NCBI RefSeq assembly: GCF_900205925.1
Contig: NZ_OAOD01000016.1
Location: 20,838-84,837, forward strand
Direction of reading: 5' to 3'
DNA: 64,000 bases
DNA from: Clostridium peptidivorans
GTDB lineage: Bacteria > Bacillota > Clostridia > Clostridiales > Clostridiaceae
Made by a program: the position numbers and the translations under genes. Below, one piece after another: positions 63,669 through 64,000 of the stretch. Below the pieces are notes generated by a model. That model did no database searches and was not told the DNA's origin. It worked only from the letters and a program-made list of their open reading frames with translations. The stretch's first letter is position 1. Each line of letters starts with the position of its first letter.

Positions 63669-63782
63669 CTGGCAACGACCTACTCTCCCACCGGGCCTCC
63701 CCGGCAGTACCATCGGCGCTTTGAAGCTTAACCTTCGTGTTCGGAATGGGTACGGGTGTTACCTTCAAGCCATAATCACCAG
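63669..63782 (-). rRNA. rrf: 5S ribosomal RNA
   Basis: Minus-strand sequence begins CTGGTGATTATGGCTTGAAG, contains CACCCGTACCCATTCCGAAC, and ends GTAGGTCGTTGCCAG. Both ends pair as helix I. About 114 nt. The open frame over it is spurious. Confidence 0.95.
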
Positions 63783-63920
63783 ATGCTCTAGCTCTTAAAA
63801 TCTTCGATTTTCTAGATATAGAGTACTCATCAGCTACGCTGAGGAGTTTCCTTTTTAGGTTATTCATCATAACCATATTTAGAGAGTTGTTCTCTCAAAA
63901 TTGCACAGAGTAATAATTAG

Positions 63921-64000
63921 ATCAAGCCCTCGACCTATTAGTATCAGTCAGCTGAATGCATTACTGCACTTACACCTCTGACCTATCAACCTTGTGTTCT
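63921..64000 (-). rRNA. rrl: 23S ribosomal RNA, 3' end (partial)
   Basis: Minus strand reads GATACTAATAGGTCGAGGGC and ends near CTTGAT, the conserved 3' end of 23S. The 5' part lies beyond the window. The 138-base spacer to 5S holds no tRNA. Confidence 0.95.

Noticed and set aside
63655..63876. 73-aa minus-strand open frame
   Set aside because: It covers the 5S rRNA and its spacer; the sequence is conserved as rRNA.

Overview
The window looks like a stretch of a low-GC, anaerobic, spore-forming Firmicute, most probably Clostridium sensu stricto. Support: very AT-rich DNA, strong AGGAGG-type ribosome sites, frequent TTG starts, and a gene set typical of anaerobic clostridia (flavodiiron protein, rubredoxin-fused acyl-CoA dehydrogenase, 4Fe-4S proteins, AbgT, AzlCD, Dpp peptide uptake). 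The right edge is the 3' end of an rRNA operon read on the minus strand (23S tail, 5S, two terminators). Most genes lie on the minus strand. I see no CRISPR array, no complete prophage and no tRNA.

Layout. 1-3.9 kb: a helical-repeat protein cut by the window edge, a glycogen-binding-like protein, a decayed BlaR1-type peptidase and a secreted 5'-nucleotidase whose open frame is joined to a group II intron reverse-transcriptase remnant. 4-10.4 kb: a chemotaxis receptor and a BceRSAB-type antimicrobial-peptide resistance module with a perfect operator. 10.5-23 kb: small lipoprotein and membrane genes, a 4Fe-4S protein, a LUD protein, an IS3 relic, AzlCD, an esterase, Pit phosphate uptake, a decayed GGDEF gene, and a compact locus with a 31-aa peptide and a structured RNA. 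23-30.4 kb: AbgT between 65-bp direct repeats, then an NAD salvage operon under an NrtR-type regulator. 30.5-32.3 kb: an ECF sigma/anti-sigma pair bracketed by two copies of one terminator, one of them carrying a MITE. 32.3-46 kb: S41 lipoprotein, nucleotidyltransferase, a DUF4178/DUF350/spermidine-synthase-like cluster, LysR with a divergent CofE-like gene, an ABC exporter, and a flavodiiron protein beside an acyl-CoA dehydrogenase/EtfA/rubredoxin fusion. 46.5-54.3 kb: a conserved unknown, a lantibiotic-immunity ABC transporter with its two-component system, and a further two-component system. 54.6-62.4 kb: an FrhB-like ferredoxin protein and an M42 peptidase/dipeptide-transporter operon. 62.8-64 kb: nitroreductase and rRNA.

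How the parts work together: three two-component systems, two of them wired to ABC transporters, suggest peptide-antibiotic sensing and defence. Dipeptide import plus the M42 aminopeptidase is a peptide-scavenging unit. The NAD operon combines nicotinamide salvage by two routes with PRPP supply. The flavodiiron protein and the rubredoxin fusion form a plausible electron chain to oxygen.

The least explained material is non-coding: (1) the 31-aa peptide, 13-bp stem-loop and structured RNA at 22429-22756; (2) a dispersed element that supplies the stop codon and 3' UTR of four genes; (3) paired terminators around the sigma-factor operon, one with a 77-bp MITE in its loop; (4) two 38-nt 3'-UTR hairpins near the chemotaxis and bce genes; (5) 65-bp direct repeats around abgT.
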